Assembly: GCA_012270865.1 (NCBI GenBank)
Contig: JAAXHL010000141.1
Coordinates: forward strand, 6,960 to 53,481
Reading direction: 5' to 3'
Source of the DNA: Candidatus Poribacteria bacterium
GTDB lineage: Bacteria; Poribacteria; WGA-4E; WGA-3G
Length of the DNA: 46,522 bases
Position 1 is the stretch's first letter, and every line of letters begins with the position of its first letter. The position numbers and the translations under genes were made by a program. The notes below the pieces were generated by a model. The model saw only the letters and a program-made list of their open reading frames with translations. It had not been told where the DNA came from and searched no databases. This document shows, one piece after another, positions 8,064 through 17,942 of this stretch.

Positions 8064-8834
8064 ATGAAATTTGTAGCATTCACGAGTGCTTTATTTCTAC
8101 TTTTCGTAGTTCTAACGGCACAACCCGTACTATCTGTAGACACTAACAAAGGTCTTGTCGCATATTGGGATTTCAACGAAAACGATGGCGACACTACAAT
8201 CGACTTAACCGGCAACGGACACGATGGTACATTAATCGGAGACCCACAAAGAGTTGATGGATATTTTGGTGGCGGAATTGAATTTGACCAAGTTGAAGAT
8301 GAGGTGAGAGTCCCATTCCATGAGGACCTCAACCCTGAGGCTTTCACGATATGTGCTTGGGCAAACGTGGAACCAGGGAGCGCAAATCATCGTGCTGTTA
8401 TATCCTCGCGTGATGAACCCCCTACGAGCGGTTATATCATCTACGCCGAACCCGGAAATACATGGCAATTTTGGACAGGCGATGGCGCGACACCCTGGGT
8501 ATCTGTACAAGGGCCCGCAGTTAATCTTGGCGACTGGGATCATGTCGCTGGTGTTTATGCCGATGGCACACAAGTGTTCTACGTAAACGGTGAACACATA
8601 GGCGAAAGAACCCCTGACCCGAATTTTAATGAGCAACGGGATTTTCTCATCGGAGCAGGTGCTAATGAGCGTCCCGTACATCAATACCTATTTAAAGGTA
8701 TAATTGATGAAGTACGACTCTATAATCGCGTCCTCGACGAAGATGAGATCAACGCAGTTATGGAAAGTGAATCATTAGCCGTAGAAGCATCTGGTAAGAT
8801 CGCTGTTACCTGGGGAAAACTAAAAGGTAAATAA
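8064..8834 (+). CDS. Secreted LamG domain protein
   Basis: 256 aa from ATG 8064, preceded by AAGGAG and a poly-A spacer; an upstream in-frame ATG at 7956 would add 36 residues before the signal peptide and is unlikely. Residues 1-23 are a signal peptide ending QPVLS. The LamG domain follows: GLVAYWDFNENDGDT, DLTGNGHDGTL, WDHVAGVYADGTQVFYVNG, and IDEVRLYNRVLDEDEI. The tail (GKIAVTWGKLKGK) resembles that of the first LamG protein. It is likely a surface or secreted carbohydrate-binding protein; ligand unknown. Two promoter-like sites lie upstream, giving a leader of 200-320 bases with no other gene. Confidence 0.85.
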   Translation: MKFVAFTSALFLLFVVLTAQPVLSVDTNKGLVAYWDFNENDGDTTIDLTGNGHDGTLIGDPQRVDGYFGGGIEFDQVEDEVRVPFHEDLNPEAFTICAWANVEPGSANHRAVISSRDEPPTSGYIIYAEPGNTWQFWTGDGATPWVSVQGPAVNLGDWDHVAGVYADGTQVFYVNGEHIGERTPDPNFNEQRDFLIGAGANERPVHQYLFKGIIDEVRLYNRVLDEDEINAVMESESLAVEASGKIAVTWGKLKGK

Positions 8835-8868
8835 CAGTATTAGTACTTTGTCACTTCTAAACTCATAG

Positions 8869-8937
8869 ATGGTTCGTAGTGGCGCAATTCATTGCCCCTT
8901 GGGATTCCATGCGATGAATCGCACGACTACGAACCAT
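8869..8937. repeat. Long palindromic repeat after the LamG gene
   Basis: ATGGTTCGTAGT (8869-8880) and ACTACGAACCAT (8926-8937) are perfect inverted repeats of 12 bases. The inner parts (GGCGCAATTCATTGC and GCGATGAATCGCACG) also pair over much of their length, so most of the 69 bases can fold as one hairpin. It may act as a terminator or mRNA-stability element, or be a third repeat family. Confidence 0.65.
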
Positions 8938-9264
8938 GTTACCTCTCATTTCAAGCGTGCCAAACTATTAGGACGTAGGCAGGGTCATTCAATTGTCCGT
9001 TTTGGGTGTTGTCCTTTTCGCAGGTAATAATACTTTATATATGTTATGTGTTATGAAAAATCGCTGAAATTTTCGCAGCCTGTCGCTAGATTTCGCTAGA
9101 TTTCACACCGGATCCGGCAAAAAAAGACATCCAATCCAATAATTTCTTAAAATTGAATGGCTCTGAGAATTTAAGTATTTTGTCTTGCATTTACGCGGTT
9201 ATTGTGATAATATTTTTATGTCAACATTTTTATCGGCGCATCCGTTAAAGTGTTTAAACTACAC
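8938..9264. other. Non-coding stretch with a weak promoter-like pair
   Basis: No gene seen. The best promoter candidate is TTGCAT (9185-9190), a 17-base spacer and TAATAT (9208-9213), with the better-matching GATAAT overlapping at 9206. It would read toward the lipoprotein gene at 9407 through the MITE. Confidence 0.3.
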
Positions 9265-9375
9265 ATGACTTACGCAAATCCCACGCAGGGTTTTTGCTGG
9301 GGTGTTTCTTCAGGGTTTGCAACCCCGCCTGACGCACGTACTATGTAGAATTTGATAAAAAAATGCGTAAGTCAT
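9265..9375. repeat. Family-1 MITE-like element, variant ends
   Basis: ATGACTTACGCA at the left and TGCGTAAGTCAT at the right form a perfect 12-bp terminal inverted repeat around 111 bases. The ends differ from the usual AGGACTTACGCA at one position on both sides in a matched way. ACTACA occurs next to both ends (9258-9263 and 9376-9381) and could be a target duplication, offset by one base. The interior shares a 45-base segment with 11755-11803. Confidence 0.75.
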
Positions 9376-9406
9376 ACTACAATTAAACACTGGAGGCTAT
9401 AAACAC

Positions 9407-10210
9407 ATGTTGTCCAAAATCAATAAAATACTCGCAACCCTGCTGATTGCCACGTTATTTGGTGGTATCAGTGGTTGTTACATCGACGCTGATGACGATA
9501 GGGATCGTGAACCGCCCGCCGTGCCACGCGGGGTCAAAACCATCACTGGCGACCAGGAAGTTATCATCGAATGGTACCCTAACGGTGAATATGACCTGGC
9601 AGGCTATCAGATCTGGCGCGGACGAGACGGCATCAATTTTGACAATCTCGCAGATGTTTCAGAAAACGCAACCCGTTACATAGATACATCTGTACGAAAC
9701 GGCGATACCTACTACTACGCTGTCTCCGCTTATGATACCGATGGAAACGAAAGCGAACTCAGTCCCGAAGACGCTTGGGATACACCGCGCCCAGAAGGTC
9801 GAAACATAACCCTTGATGACTACGATATTTTTCCAGGAAGAAGCGGCTTTGATTTCTCACGCCCCGAAAGGGGAAGTATCCACTGGGACACACCCGCAAC
9901 CGATGTCTACTTCGGGCTTGATACCGAAGTCGGTGTTCCTTATCTTTACTCGGACAATGAAACGCTCATGCAAGACTTAGGGTATCATGAAAGTTTTGAC
10001 TCGGTTGATCTCGTGCCGGAAACCGGATATACCACCCTATTTGTTGAAATCATTGAAGGACATATCTATGCCCTCTACACACCCGATGGAAACTTCGCAA
10101 AAATTCATATCCGCGAACTTGGTGAAGATGCGATTGATATCGTTTTTGATTGGGCATACCAGACGGACCCCGAAAACGTCCAATTGGCACCATCTCTCAA
10201 CCGTCCTTGA
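9407..10210 (+). CDS. Lipoprotein with a fibronectin type III domain
   Basis: 267 aa. A signal peptide ends in the lipobox ISGC (Cys24), so the protein is probably lipid-anchored. Residues about 37-125 are an FN3 domain (PPAVPRGVKTITGDQEVIIEW, YDLAGYQIWRG, TYYYAVSAYDTDGNES). The C-terminal half (SGFDFSRPERGSIHWD, YTTLFVEIIEGHIYALYTPDG) loosely resembles HmuY-type beta domains, but I hold that only weakly. GGAGG is the ribosome binding site, ten bases before ATG 9407. It is followed after 16 bases by the DUF5683-like gene, so they may form an operon of envelope proteins. Confidence 0.75.
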   Translation: MLSKINKILATLLIATLFGGISGCYIDADDDRDREPPAVPRGVKTITGDQEVIIEWYPNGEYDLAGYQIWRGRDGINFDNLADVSENATRYIDTSVRNGDTYYYAVSAYDTDGNESELSPEDAWDTPRPEGRNITLDDYDIFPGRSGFDFSRPERGSIHWDTPATDVYFGLDTEVGVPYLYSDNETLMQDLGYHESFDSVDLVPETGYTTLFVEIIEGHIYALYTPDGNFAKIHIRELGEDAIDIVFDWAYQTDPENVQLAPSLNRP

Positions 10211-10226
10211 TAAGGAGTGAAACTTT

Positions 10227-10892
10227 ATGAAAAAAAACAGAGAGGCGGCGTTGATGCCGCCTCTGTTCGGCATACTACTTACCTTCGCGCTTCTTTTTGG
10301 GACCGGTATTATCGGCGTAATCGCTCAGACCGAAACACCTCAAACGGAGACCGCCACAACCACAGAATCCGAAACTGCTACCCAAAAACCGTTACCGTTT
10401 GTTCCCGGATATATCGAAGAACCTGAAACGGAACCAGATTATCCACTATTTCGATTACATTCAGAGCGATATTATCCCGAACTCGATACCCAAAAAGCGC
10501 AGCAACTCTCGACTTTTATGCCCGGATTAGGACAGGCTTATGCCAGCAATTACACAAAAGCAACCCTATTCCTCACCGCTGAATTGACCGCTTTTGCCCT
10601 CGCTGGATATAACATCGCTCGCGCCTTACATTACAACGAACAGAGCGTCTTTGAAACCGGATTCCAAGATGACCGGACTGGTGAATTCTTGACCTACGAT
10701 CAAGGGCAAACGCGCATGCGAAACCACACATTTTTCAGCGGAATCTTCCTCGCTACGGGGATCGGAATCCATATCTGGAATATACTCGACGCACCAAAAA
10801 CCGCCGAAGCCTATAATAGTCAAAGATTTTCCCTGCAAATGCAACTAACTGATAGCGGTTATCAGTCTCTCGTTTTCACACATAGGTTCTAA
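10227..10892 (+). CDS. DUF5683-like membrane protein
   Basis: 221 aa with an N-terminal signal sequence or anchor (residues 11-33), a Thr/Glu-rich linker (TETPQTETATTTESETATQ) and a DUF5683-like domain: STFMPGLGQAYASNYTKATLFL starting near residue 95, a hydrophobic helix, and a second membrane-like helix ending HIWNILDAPKTAEAYN. Function of this family is not known to me; members often occur beside envelope proteins. TAAGGAG precedes ATG 10227. A GC-rich hairpin (10241-10264) lies within codons 5-13 and the in-frame ATG at 10254 lies inside it, which could affect initiation or be a repeat that supplied the start. Confidence 0.7.
   Translation: MKKNREAALMPPLFGILLTFALLFGTGIIGVIAQTETPQTETATTTESETATQKPLPFVPGYIEEPETEPDYPLFRLHSERYYPELDTQKAQQLSTFMPGLGQAYASNYTKATLFLTAELTAFALAGYNIARALHYNEQSVFETGFQDDRTGEFLTYDQGQTRMRNHTFFSGIFLATGIGIHIWNILDAPKTAEAYNSQRFSLQMQLTDSGYQSLVFTHRF
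10241..10264 (+). repeat. GC-rich hairpin inside the start of the DUF5683-like gene
   Basis: AGAGGCGGC and GCCGCCTCT form a perfect 9-bp stem around GTTGAT. It resembles the hairpin at 863-885, which lies outside a gene. Here it overlaps codons 5-13. Confidence 0.6.
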
Positions 10893-10945
10893 ATACCTGG
10901 CGCAGATAGAATTCTCGGCTTCAGGATCAATCGTGAGGACAAAAA

Positions 10946-11710
10946 ATGCATTATGCAAAGGGTCTAATCTTAACGCTGTTTTGGATCGGTGGTATTGTCC
11001 TGAATGCCAACGCCACATCCCTTGTTGAAACCAAGAACGTTTCGCCTAACCCATTAAAAATCGGTGAAAAATTAACCTATAGTATTACTTGGAAAAAAGT
11101 ACCTGCTGGAAAACGAACAGATTGGATCGTCAAGCAGGAATCCGTTAATGGAGAAGACATTTACCACATCCAGTCTCAAATGCAGACGCGTGCCCTATTC
11201 AGACTTTACAGTTTCCGAAATCAGTCGGAAACCCATTTTAATCCGGCGACACTCTCACCTGTCCGTTTTCAGAATCGATTAAAAGATCGCGGATATCGAG
11301 CCACAGTGACAGCTAACTTCCAAGACGGTCAGGCAGAATATGAAAAGGTCTCTCGTCCGAAGCCGAAATCACCGCAAAAACGTGAGACGAAAACTTTAGA
11401 GGTACCTCCCGGCACACAAGATGAGTTATCAATCATCTACTTTTTGCGTTCTAAACAACTCGCGCTCGGTAGAACTTATTTCTTTCCGCTGCTTGCAACT
11501 GGAAAGGTACACAAGGTTACACTCACTGTTGAGCGCAGGGAATTCATAAAAAATAAGGTTTTAGGACACGTTAAAACCCTCGTCTTGCGGACTTCTGAAG
11601 GAGACCGCTTCTGGATTACGGACGACGAAAGACGGTTACCCGTCAAAATTCAGGCAAGTAAATTAGGCGGCATAATAGCAACCCTAACGGAGATTGAATC
11701 CGCAAATTAG
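10946..11710 (+). CDS. DUF3108-type exported protein
   Basis: 254 aa with a signal peptide (residues 1-23, ending LNANA). The mature part matches the DUF3108 pattern: an N-terminal strand 'PLKIGEKLTYSITWKKVPAG', the middle 'YSFRNQSETHFNPATLSPVRFQ', a proteolysis-prone basic stretch (PKPKSPQKRE), 'DELSIIYFLRS' and the closing 'FWITDDERRLPVKIQASKLGG'. These are periplasmic proteins of unknown function with a likely LolA/LptA-like beta fold. GTGAGGAC precedes ATG 10946. It sits 53 bases after the DUF5683-like gene. Confidence 0.8.
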   Translation: MHYAKGLILTLFWIGGIVLNANATSLVETKNVSPNPLKIGEKLTYSITWKKVPAGKRTDWIVKQESVNGEDIYHIQSQMQTRALFRLYSFRNQSETHFNPATLSPVRFQNRLKDRGYRATVTANFQDGQAEYEKVSRPKPKSPQKRETKTLEVPPGTQDELSIIYFLRSKQLALGRTYFFPLLATGKVHKVTLTVERREFIKNKVLGHVKTLVLRTSEGDRFWITDDERRLPVKIQASKLGGIIATLTEIESAN

Positions 11711-12010
11711 AACGATAGTCATTTGAAGTCATAAGACTCAGACCTACACAACCCCTTTGCAGGGTTTTGCTGGAGTGTTTCTTCAGGGTTTGTAACCCCG
11801 TTGTAATACCCTTCGACTCCGTAGGGGTGCCTTTGCAGGCGGGGTTTGATGAGGTTTAATTTATTAATTCGGTAATTCCATATCGTGCACGAGGCTGGTG
11901 TCCTCCACTGCAGGCGAGGTTTGTAACCTCGCCCAATTACCGATTTATTTTTTTAAACTTCATGTAACCCCGTTGATAAAGATTTCCAGACGTTCATCAA
12001 GGAATAAATA
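11711..12010. other. Repeat-filled gap before mfd
   Basis: No gene seen. Bases 11755-11803 repeat a segment of the MITE at 9265-9375 (GCAGGGTTTTGCTGG... and TTTCTTCAGGGTTTG). A covarying palindrome GGCGAGGTT-TGT-AACCTCGCC lies at 11913-11933. No convincing promoter for mfd was found. Confidence 0.5.
11913..11933. repeat. Covarying palindrome (GGCGAGGTT form)
   Basis: GGCGAGGTT, loop TGT, AACCTCGCC: a perfect 9-bp stem. It shares the CACTGCA prefix and GGTTTGTAACC core with copies near 17850, 17900 and 45848, with compensatory changes in the stem. Confidence 0.7.
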
Positions 12011-15000
12011 GTGATAGAACTTTTACGCGAAACAGACAATTATCAGACCCTCGTAGCACGTCTCAAAGACGGTAAGAAACTCCCTTGGCTCAGGGGGTTG
12101 CCCAATGCTTCAACAGCATACCTTTTAGCTACACTGATTGACGATTTCCCCAACAAATCTTTTTTAATATTGCTCCCATCCCAACCTGAAGCCGAACAGG
12201 TGATGGAAGAAATTTGTACGTACCAAGCATACCCCACTTTGGATACAATACCTACAGTCGCCTCACAATCTGAAATTAATTTGTTTCCCAGTTGGCAACG
12301 CAAAATTTTTGACGGTATCCCCCCGGCTAAAAATACAATTATTGACCGAATGAAATGTCTGGAACGACTCTTACAGAGAAAGCGAAGTATCATTTTAACC
12401 ACAGCGCAAGCGATGCTTTACAAACTGCCGCCGCAACAACGCTTTGCCGAAGCTTGCCGTCCACTTGAAATCGGGGACGAAGTGGACCCAGACGAGGTGG
12501 CTATGACCCTTATCCGCAGCGGATACCAAAACGTTGACTTGGTAGAAGTTAAAGGCGAGTTCGCACGGAGAGGCGACATCCTTGATGTCTATCCACTCAC
12601 AACTGACACACCCGTGCGAGTCGAATTCTTCGGCGATGAAGTTGATGCCATCCGTGCCTTTGACGCAGTATCTCAGCGGTCAACAGAATCGCTAACATCC
12701 GTCACCCTAACACCGCTTAGAGAAGTCCTCTCTGACGATATATCCGTTGAGCATTGGCAGGCACAGGTAGAGGCACTCATACAGGAACACGCAACACCGG
12801 AACTCGTGAAAACAGTCCGTGAAATTACAGAACACCTCAACGATGCCGCGACCGCACCATATCCGTTACAAGACTGTCCACTCAATGACACAATAGAAGC
12901 ATTTTTGCCGATGCTTGTCCCCGAAACAGATTTACTTACGGACTATCTACCCGATGACACAATCGTCTGTTTGATAGAACCGCAATGGCAAAAACGAGAA
13001 GTAGCACAGATGCACGAACAGATGCACAAATTGTCCGAGCAGAAACTTGAAGAATCGAGCCTTATGGTGCCACCCGACCATCTCTTAACCTCTTTTGAAA
13101 CCCTTAGTACTGAATTAGAGCAGTATCCGGTTGTCTCAGCATCTTTAGCACCGCCACATGAAGTTACAGAAAGCAAATTGACACCGCTGCATTTTGAAAT
13201 GACACCGCTTGCTCTGCCTTCTCGGAACTACCAAACAATCATCAACGAAATAAAAAGATGGGCAAAGGCAGGAAGACGGATTTACCTTTTCTGCGAAACA
13301 CCACAGCAGTCGAAACGGGTGACCGAGATTTTAGCTGAGCGAGAATTATCTTCATCGGATATTGACATCAGCGTCGGCGCAATCAGTGCCGGTTTTCTCA
13401 ATGAAGCGTTAAATCTCGTCGTTATTTCGGAAGATGAACTCTTTGGGAATCGTCAACACCGTCCCGTCCGCCGCCGTTCCACCACAGACGGATCCCCTAT
13501 CCTAAGTCTCGTTGACCTGAAAGCCGGAGATTACGTTGTCCACGTTTCACACGGTATTGCTGTGTATGATGGCATACGGCGATTGGCAATCGATGGCAAA
13601 TCACAAGACTTCCTAATCCTAAAATATAGCAACCACGATACACTCTATGTACCGACCTATCAGGTAGACCTCGTCCAGAAATATGTCGGCGGCAAAGACA
13701 GAACCTACAGACCCAGGGTTGACAGGCTCGGCGGGATTTCATGGAACCAGCGCAAAAATCGAGTTAAAGAATCTATTCAGCAGATGGCAGATGAACTCCT
13801 CAAATTGTACGCCACCCGACAAGCACGAAAAGGGTACAGCTTCCCTCCTGAAGTACCGTGGCAAACCGAATTTGAAGCACTCTTCCCGTATCAAGAAACC
13901 GATGACCAACTTCAAGCGATTGAAGACGTTAAAACCGACATGGAATCCGAGCGTCCTATGGACAGACTCATCTGTGGCGATGTCGGATACGGAAAAACAG
14001 AAGTGGCGTTACGTGCCGCTTTCAAAGCCGTCATGTCCGAAAAACAGGTCGCCGTCCTTGTCCCTACAACCATCCTCGCACTACAACACCACGATACCTT
14101 TGAGAAACGTTTTCAGGCACTTCCAGTCCGGATTGAGATGCTGAACCGCTTCCGAACACCGAAGGAGATAAGAGAGGTTAAGAAAGGACTCTCCAACGGC
14201 ACCGTTGATATTGTTATCGGAACGCATAGCCTCCTCTCTAAAACTGTCGAATTTAACGATCTGGGACTCTTGATTGTTGATGAGGAACATCGGTTCGGCG
14301 TTAAGCACAAAGAAAAAATCAAACAATTCAAAGAGACGATTGATGTCCTCACACTGACCGCCACACCCATCCCGCGCACCCTTCACATGTCGATTGTCGG
14401 TATCCGAGACTTTAGTGTTATCAACACGCCACCGGCTGATCGGTTACCCATTCAGACCTATGTCATGCCTTACAACAACGATGTAATTAAAGAGGCAATT
14501 ACAGCCGAATTAGCACGTGATGGACAGGTCTTTTTCGTCCACAACCGCGTCGAAAACATACATAATATTGCATTAACGCTTCAGCAACTCTTACCCGAAG
14601 CACGTATCGCTATCGCACACGGACAGATGCCAGAACGCGAATTAGAAACCGTTATGCTTGAATTCGTCCGACACAAGCACGACATCCTCGTCTGCACAAT
14701 GATTATTGAGTCAGGTTTGGATATACCCAACGTTAACACCATTCTGATTAATCGAGCAGATGCACTCGGTTTAGCACAACTCTATCAACTCCGTGGACGT
14801 GTCGGACGCGCAAACACGCAGGCTTACGGCTACCTCTTCTACCCGCCAGACCGAGCAATTACAGAAGGCGCACAAAAACGGCTCCGCGTTATTGAGGAAT
14901 TCACGGACCTCGGTTCAGGTTTCAAAATAGCACTCAGAGATTTGGAAATTCGAGGCACAGGGAATATACTCGGACCCGAACAGCACGGTCATATCGTTAC

Positions 15001-15514
15001 TGTCGGTTACGAATTTTACTGCCAACTCCTTGAAGAAGCAGTCATGGCACTAAAAGGTGAAAAAGTTGAAGAGACACTCGAAACTCGGATTAGTGTTCCC
15101 GTTGAAGCGTATCTACCTGATGATTATGTACCAGATAGCCGTCAGAAGGTCGCTATCTACAAAAAAATCGCCGGTTTAAAAGGCGAAGACGCACTCAATG
15201 AACTCCGAGAAGAACTTCGAGACCGATACGGTGAGATACCAGAACCCACTGAAATGCTACTTGAGATCGCGAGCATCAAGCAGCTCAGCCAAAACCTCGG
15301 AATCGCCGCTATCGTCGCCGGGAAAGAGCAGGTCAAAGTTACTTTCGATGAACAGAAATCAAAAATTAATGTGAAGAAACTCGTTGATATAATCCACAAA
15401 GATGATGACCTTCAGTTGCAACCACCGGCACAACTCATAATCCGGATGCCCGGGATGACTGGAGTCAGTATGTTAACCGAACTTCAGCAAACACTCGCCT
15501 TGTTTGTTGAATAA
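12011..15514 (+). CDS. mfd: Transcription-repair coupling factor Mfd
   Basis: 1167 aa, the usual size. Mfd releases RNA polymerase stalled at DNA damage and recruits UvrA. The N-terminal UvrB-like module comes first. The RNA-polymerase-interacting (CarD-like) domain is near residues 498-560 ([19 protein letters not shown]). Then follow the translocase motifs: Walker [12 protein letters not shown] (about 655), [14 protein letters not shown] (about 754), [14 protein letters not shown], and [17 protein letters not shown] (about 930). The C-terminal TRCF domain holds [22 protein letters not shown]. The start is GTG 12011 with AAGGA upstream. No sign of disruption. Confidence 0.97.
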   Translation: MIELLRETDNYQTLVARLKDGKKLPWLRGLPNASTAYLLATLIDDFPNKSFLILLPSQPEAEQVMEEICTYQAYPTLDTIPTVASQSEINLFPSWQRKIFDGIPPAKNTIIDRMKCLERLLQRKRSIILTTAQAMLYKLPPQQRFAEACRPLEIGDEVDPDEVAMTLIRSGYQNVDLVEVKGEFARRGDILDVYPLTTDTPVRVEFFGDEVDAIRAFDAVSQRSTESLTSVTLTPLREVLSDDISVEHWQAQVEALIQEHATPELVKTVREITEHLNDAATAPYPLQDCPLNDTIEAFLPMLVPETDLLTDYLPDDTIVCLIEPQWQKREVAQMHEQMHKLSEQKLEESSLMVPPDHLLTSFETLSTELEQYPVVSASLAPPHEVTESKLTPLHFEMTPLALPSRNYQTIINEIKRWAKAGRRIYLFCETPQQSKRVTEILAERELSSSDIDISVGAISAGFLNEALNLVVISEDELFGNRQHRPVRRRSTTDGSPILSLVDLKAGDYVVHVSHGIAVYDGIRRLAIDGKSQDFLILKYSNHDTLYVPTYQVDLVQKYVGGKDRTYRPRVDRLGGISWNQRKNRVKESIQQMADELLKLYATRQARKGYSFPPEVPWQTEFEALFPYQETDDQLQAIEDVKTDMESERPMDRLICGDVGYGKTEVALRAAFKAVMSEKQVAVLVPTTILALQHHDTFEKRFQALPVRIEMLNRFRTPKEIREVKKGLSNGTVDIVIGTHSLLSKTVEFNDLGLLIVDEEHRFGVKHKEKIKQFKETIDVLTLTATPIPRTLHMSIVGIRDFSVINTPPADRLPIQTYVMPYNNDVIKEAITAELARDGQVFFVHNRVENIHNIALTLQQLLPEARIAIAHGQMPERELETVMLEFVRHKHDILVCTMIIESGLDIPNVNTILINRADALGLAQLYQLRGRVGRANTQAYGYLFYPPDRAITEGAQKRLRVIEEFTDLGSGFKIALRDLEIRGTGNILGPEQHGHIVTVGYEFYCQLLEEAVMALKGEKVEETLETRISVPVEAYLPDDYVPDSRQKVAIYKKIAGLKGEDALNELREELRDRYGEIPEPTEMLLEIASIKQLSQNLGIAAIVAGKEQVKVTFDEQKSKINVKKLVDIIHKDDDLQLQPPAQLIIRMPGMTGVSMLTELQQTLALFVE

Positions 15515-15553
15515 TCGTGAAAACGAAGAACAACGAAAAAAGATGCGCTGCGT

Positions 15554-15695
15554 CAGGACGATTTAGTTTTCGGCTTTTTAGTCCAATTTTGACACCCCAG
15601 GCCCGGTAGGTGCGGTTTGTAACCGCACCGGGACTGAAAAGGAAAATCCAAAAATTGAGACAACCCGACAATTTGTTTAAAACTAAATAACCCTG
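15554..15695. repeat. Family-2 MITE-like element
   Basis: CAGGACGATTTAGTT at the left and AACTAAATAACCCTG at the right are inverted copies around 142 bases. The centre carries the palindrome GGTGCGGTT-TGT-AACCGCACC (15609-15629). It sits between mfd and the first PPIase gene. Confidence 0.78.
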
Positions 15696-15742
15696 TGTGC
15701 TGCATGAACCGACCTGACCGAACCGCAAGGAACATTAAAAAC

Positions 15743-16726
15743 ATGAAAAAAACGATTATTATTTTTATCAGTATCGCCGCAACTTGCCTACTAACCTGGA
15801 CATTCGTGCAATCCGATAGCCATGAGCAGCCCGAACCTGCTATGGATGAGAGCCAGGTGATTTTGGTCGAGTATAAATGGAACGGCGAACCTTATCAAAT
15901 CTCGTTGGCAGACTTGAACGCCAAAATCGCGGAACTACCTGTTTACCGTCAGCAGAACTATAAGACCCGAGCGGATAAAGCCGAATACCTTGAGGAATTG
16001 ATAGATGAACGGCTGAAAATCCACCGCGCCATTGACGAAACTTTTGATAAACTGCCCGAACACCTCAAGAAACTCGAAGATTACACCAATCAACTCATGG
16101 TCGAGAAACTCACTGAAATGGAAGTTGATGCAAAGGTGAGCTACAAAGATGAAGATCTCATGGCACACTATCAGGCGAATCTTACCGAGTACATTGAGGA
16201 CGAAAAGGTCCGCGCAACGTGTATCACGCTTGATGACGAAGACCTCGCCAACGAAACACTTGATGCGATTATTGCAGGAAAAGACATCGCTGAGATGGCG
16301 AAAGAAATCGCGGAAGCAGGTAAATTCGCTAACGGTCCAGGGAACAACCAAGACGAGCCAGGCAATACCTACTTCTTCACAAAATCCGCCTCAGCACGCT
16401 GGACAGAATTCATAGAGGCTGTCTTTCAACAAGAAGTCGGTGATATGACCGATACCGTCTTTGAAATTGATGTCGCCGATGAAACCTTCTATCTCATCTT
16501 CCGTAAAGAGGAGCATCAACCCGAACGCCAGAAAGAGTTTGAAGAAGTCAGACGCGATGTCGAACGAACCGTTGAACGGACAAAGAAACGCGAGCGTATC
16601 AACGCATGGGTTACCGAAATCTCTGAGAGAGGTAAGTTGAAAACCTATCCTGAGAACATCCCTGAACCGCCAAAACCAGAAGAAGAGAGCGAAGAATCTG
16701 AAGACAGCGAAGGAGCTGAACAGTAA
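15743..16726 (+). CDS. Parvulin-like peptidyl-prolyl isomerase, membrane-anchored or secreted
   Basis: 327 aa from ATG 15743, with AAGGAA ten bases upstream; an in-frame ATG at 15695 lies at the end of the family-2 repeat and is unlikely. Residues 1-24 are a signal peptide or anchor. The N-terminal helical part resembles SurA (VEYKWNGEPYQISLADLNAKI, YLEELIDERLKIHRA). A parvulin-type domain follows (KVRATCITLDDEDLANETLDAIIAGKDIAEMAKEIAEAG, then 'FANGPGNNQDEPGNTYFF'). The C-terminus is acidic (EEESEESEDSEGAEQ). It likely chaperones envelope proteins. The next gene is a paralogue with the same layout, and SurA and LptD follow. Confidence 0.8.
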   Translation: MKKTIIIFISIAATCLLTWTFVQSDSHEQPEPAMDESQVILVEYKWNGEPYQISLADLNAKIAELPVYRQQNYKTRADKAEYLEELIDERLKIHRAIDETFDKLPEHLKKLEDYTNQLMVEKLTEMEVDAKVSYKDEDLMAHYQANLTEYIEDEKVRATCITLDDEDLANETLDAIIAGKDIAEMAKEIAEAGKFANGPGNNQDEPGNTYFFTKSASARWTEFIEAVFQQEVGDMTDTVFEIDVADETFYLIFRKEEHQPERQKEFEEVRRDVERTVERTKKRERINAWVTEISERGKLKTYPENIPEPPKPEEESEESEDSEGAEQ

Positions 16727-16790
16727 CCCATTTCCGTATCTGAAAGCAGTACCCCTAACCACAGTGTTAGGTCGAAAAAAGGAGTCAGAA

Positions 16791-17786
16791 TTGAAAATGT
16801 TCACAGGTATTATCCGATTCATAGACAAAGTAAATTCGGTTGTCCCTTTACTTTTAATCGGGGTTCTTGCGATGCTCCCCGTCCTTTACAGTTGCAGCGA
16901 TAAAGCAATCGGTGCAGATGGCACAGTTATCGCTGAATATGAATGGAACGGCAAACATCGCATCACGCTTGAAGAGATGATACAAGAGATTAGCGAACTC
17001 CCAGAATACAAGCAGCGCCAATATCAGGACAAAGAGGGTTTGGAAACCTACATGATCCTTATGGCAGAGAGCCGTCTAATCCTCGCACTCGCTCGCGATG
17101 AGAAACTCAACGAAGACCCCGAAATTCTCAAGAAGGTTCAAGACTATCTTCATGAGTTAATGGTTAAAAGAATTACCACCCAAGAAGTCGATGATAAGCT
17201 TAGCTTATCAGAACCCGACTATCAAGCATACTACGAAGCACACAAAGAGGAGTACGTCCGTCCCGAGCAAGTTCGGCTTTTGTGTCTTACACTCCTAAAT
17301 AAAGAGCGCGCAGACGAAGTTTTCGCACAGATCAAAGAGGGTAAAGACATAGAAGAACTCGCACAAGAGCTCTCTGATCGTGGTGAACTCGTCGGACCCG
17401 GTGCGAACCCTGCCGCCCCCGGCGATACCGACTACTTCAGTCGCGACACCTATCCGCCAGGAACAGAACCTTTCTTAGATGCAGCCTTCGCCGCAGAGAT
17501 CGGAACAACACACGACAGTGTTATTGAAGTCGAAGTCCAAGGACAGAAGTATTACATGATGTTCCGTAAGGACGACGCACGTGAGGCTTACCAAAAACCG
17601 TTAGAAGACGAGGATGTCCGCAGGAACGTCGAACGGAAAGCGGAACGTGAAAAACGGGAAGCACTGATGCAGGAGTGGAAACTTCAGCTCCGTGAACGCG
17701 CCGAGGTCAAAACATTTATTGACAGGATTCCGGAAGCAGAGCCCGAAGAATCCGAAGAAGAAACCGAAACCGAACCTGAAGAATAA
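16791..17786 (+). CDS. Parvulin-like peptidyl-prolyl isomerase lipoprotein
   Basis: 331 aa if started at TTG 16791, which has GGAG six bases upstream; ATG 16797 is the alternative with a 12-base spacer. A signal peptide ends in a lipobox LYSC (Cys35). The rest parallels the preceding gene: 'AEYEWNGKHRITLEEMIQEISELPEYKQRQYQ', a helical segment, and a parvulin-like domain (QVRLLCLTLLNKERADEVFAQIKEG, ELVGPGANPAAPGDTDYFSRD). The tail is acidic (PEESEEETETEPEE). A duplicate of the upstream gene, probably anchored to the outer or inner membrane where it could hold nascent outer-membrane proteins. Confidence 0.8.
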   Translation: MKMFTGIIRFIDKVNSVVPLLLIGVLAMLPVLYSCSDKAIGADGTVIAEYEWNGKHRITLEEMIQEISELPEYKQRQYQDKEGLETYMILMAESRLILALARDEKLNEDPEILKKVQDYLHELMVKRITTQEVDDKLSLSEPDYQAYYEAHKEEYVRPEQVRLLCLTLLNKERADEVFAQIKEGKDIEELAQELSDRGELVGPGANPAAPGDTDYFSRDTYPPGTEPFLDAAFAAEIGTTHDSVIEVEVQGQKYYMMFRKDDAREAYQKPLEDEDVRRNVERKAEREKREALMQEWKLQLRERAEVKTFIDRIPEAEPEESEEETETEPEE

Positions 17787-17812
17787 AGGAACTTATGCCA
17801 TCCACACTATAG

Positions 17813-17923
17813 GTAGGGTTTGCAACCCTACTCGGTCAATGTCCACTGCAGGCGGGGTTTGTAACCCCGCTATTGCGCTTATTCTGTAAGTCCCCACTGC
17901 AGGCGGGGTTTGTAACCCCGCCT
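17813..17923. repeat. Three covarying palindromes in a row
   Basis: GTAGGGTT-TGC-AACCCTAC (17813-17831), GCGGGGTT-TGT-AACCCCGC (17852-17870) and AGGCGGGGTT-TGT-AACCCCGCCT (17901-17923). All stems are perfect while the stem sequence differs. The last two are preceded by CCACTGCAG. Confidence 0.75.
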
Positions 17924-17942
17924 ATACAGGAGCATCACACAA

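Noticed and set aside
9352..9378. Promoter TTGATA...CATACT across the right end of the MITE
   Set aside because: The spacer is only 15 bases and the -10 is weak; an upstream pair at 9185-9213 has better spacing.
13683..14144. Overlapping open frame within mfd
   Set aside because: It lies in another frame across the conserved translocase motifs and has no start signal.
17813..17923. Short CRISPR-like array
   Set aside because: The three units differ in stem sequence, their spacing is irregular, no cas gene is near, and the same palindrome occurs singly elsewhere.
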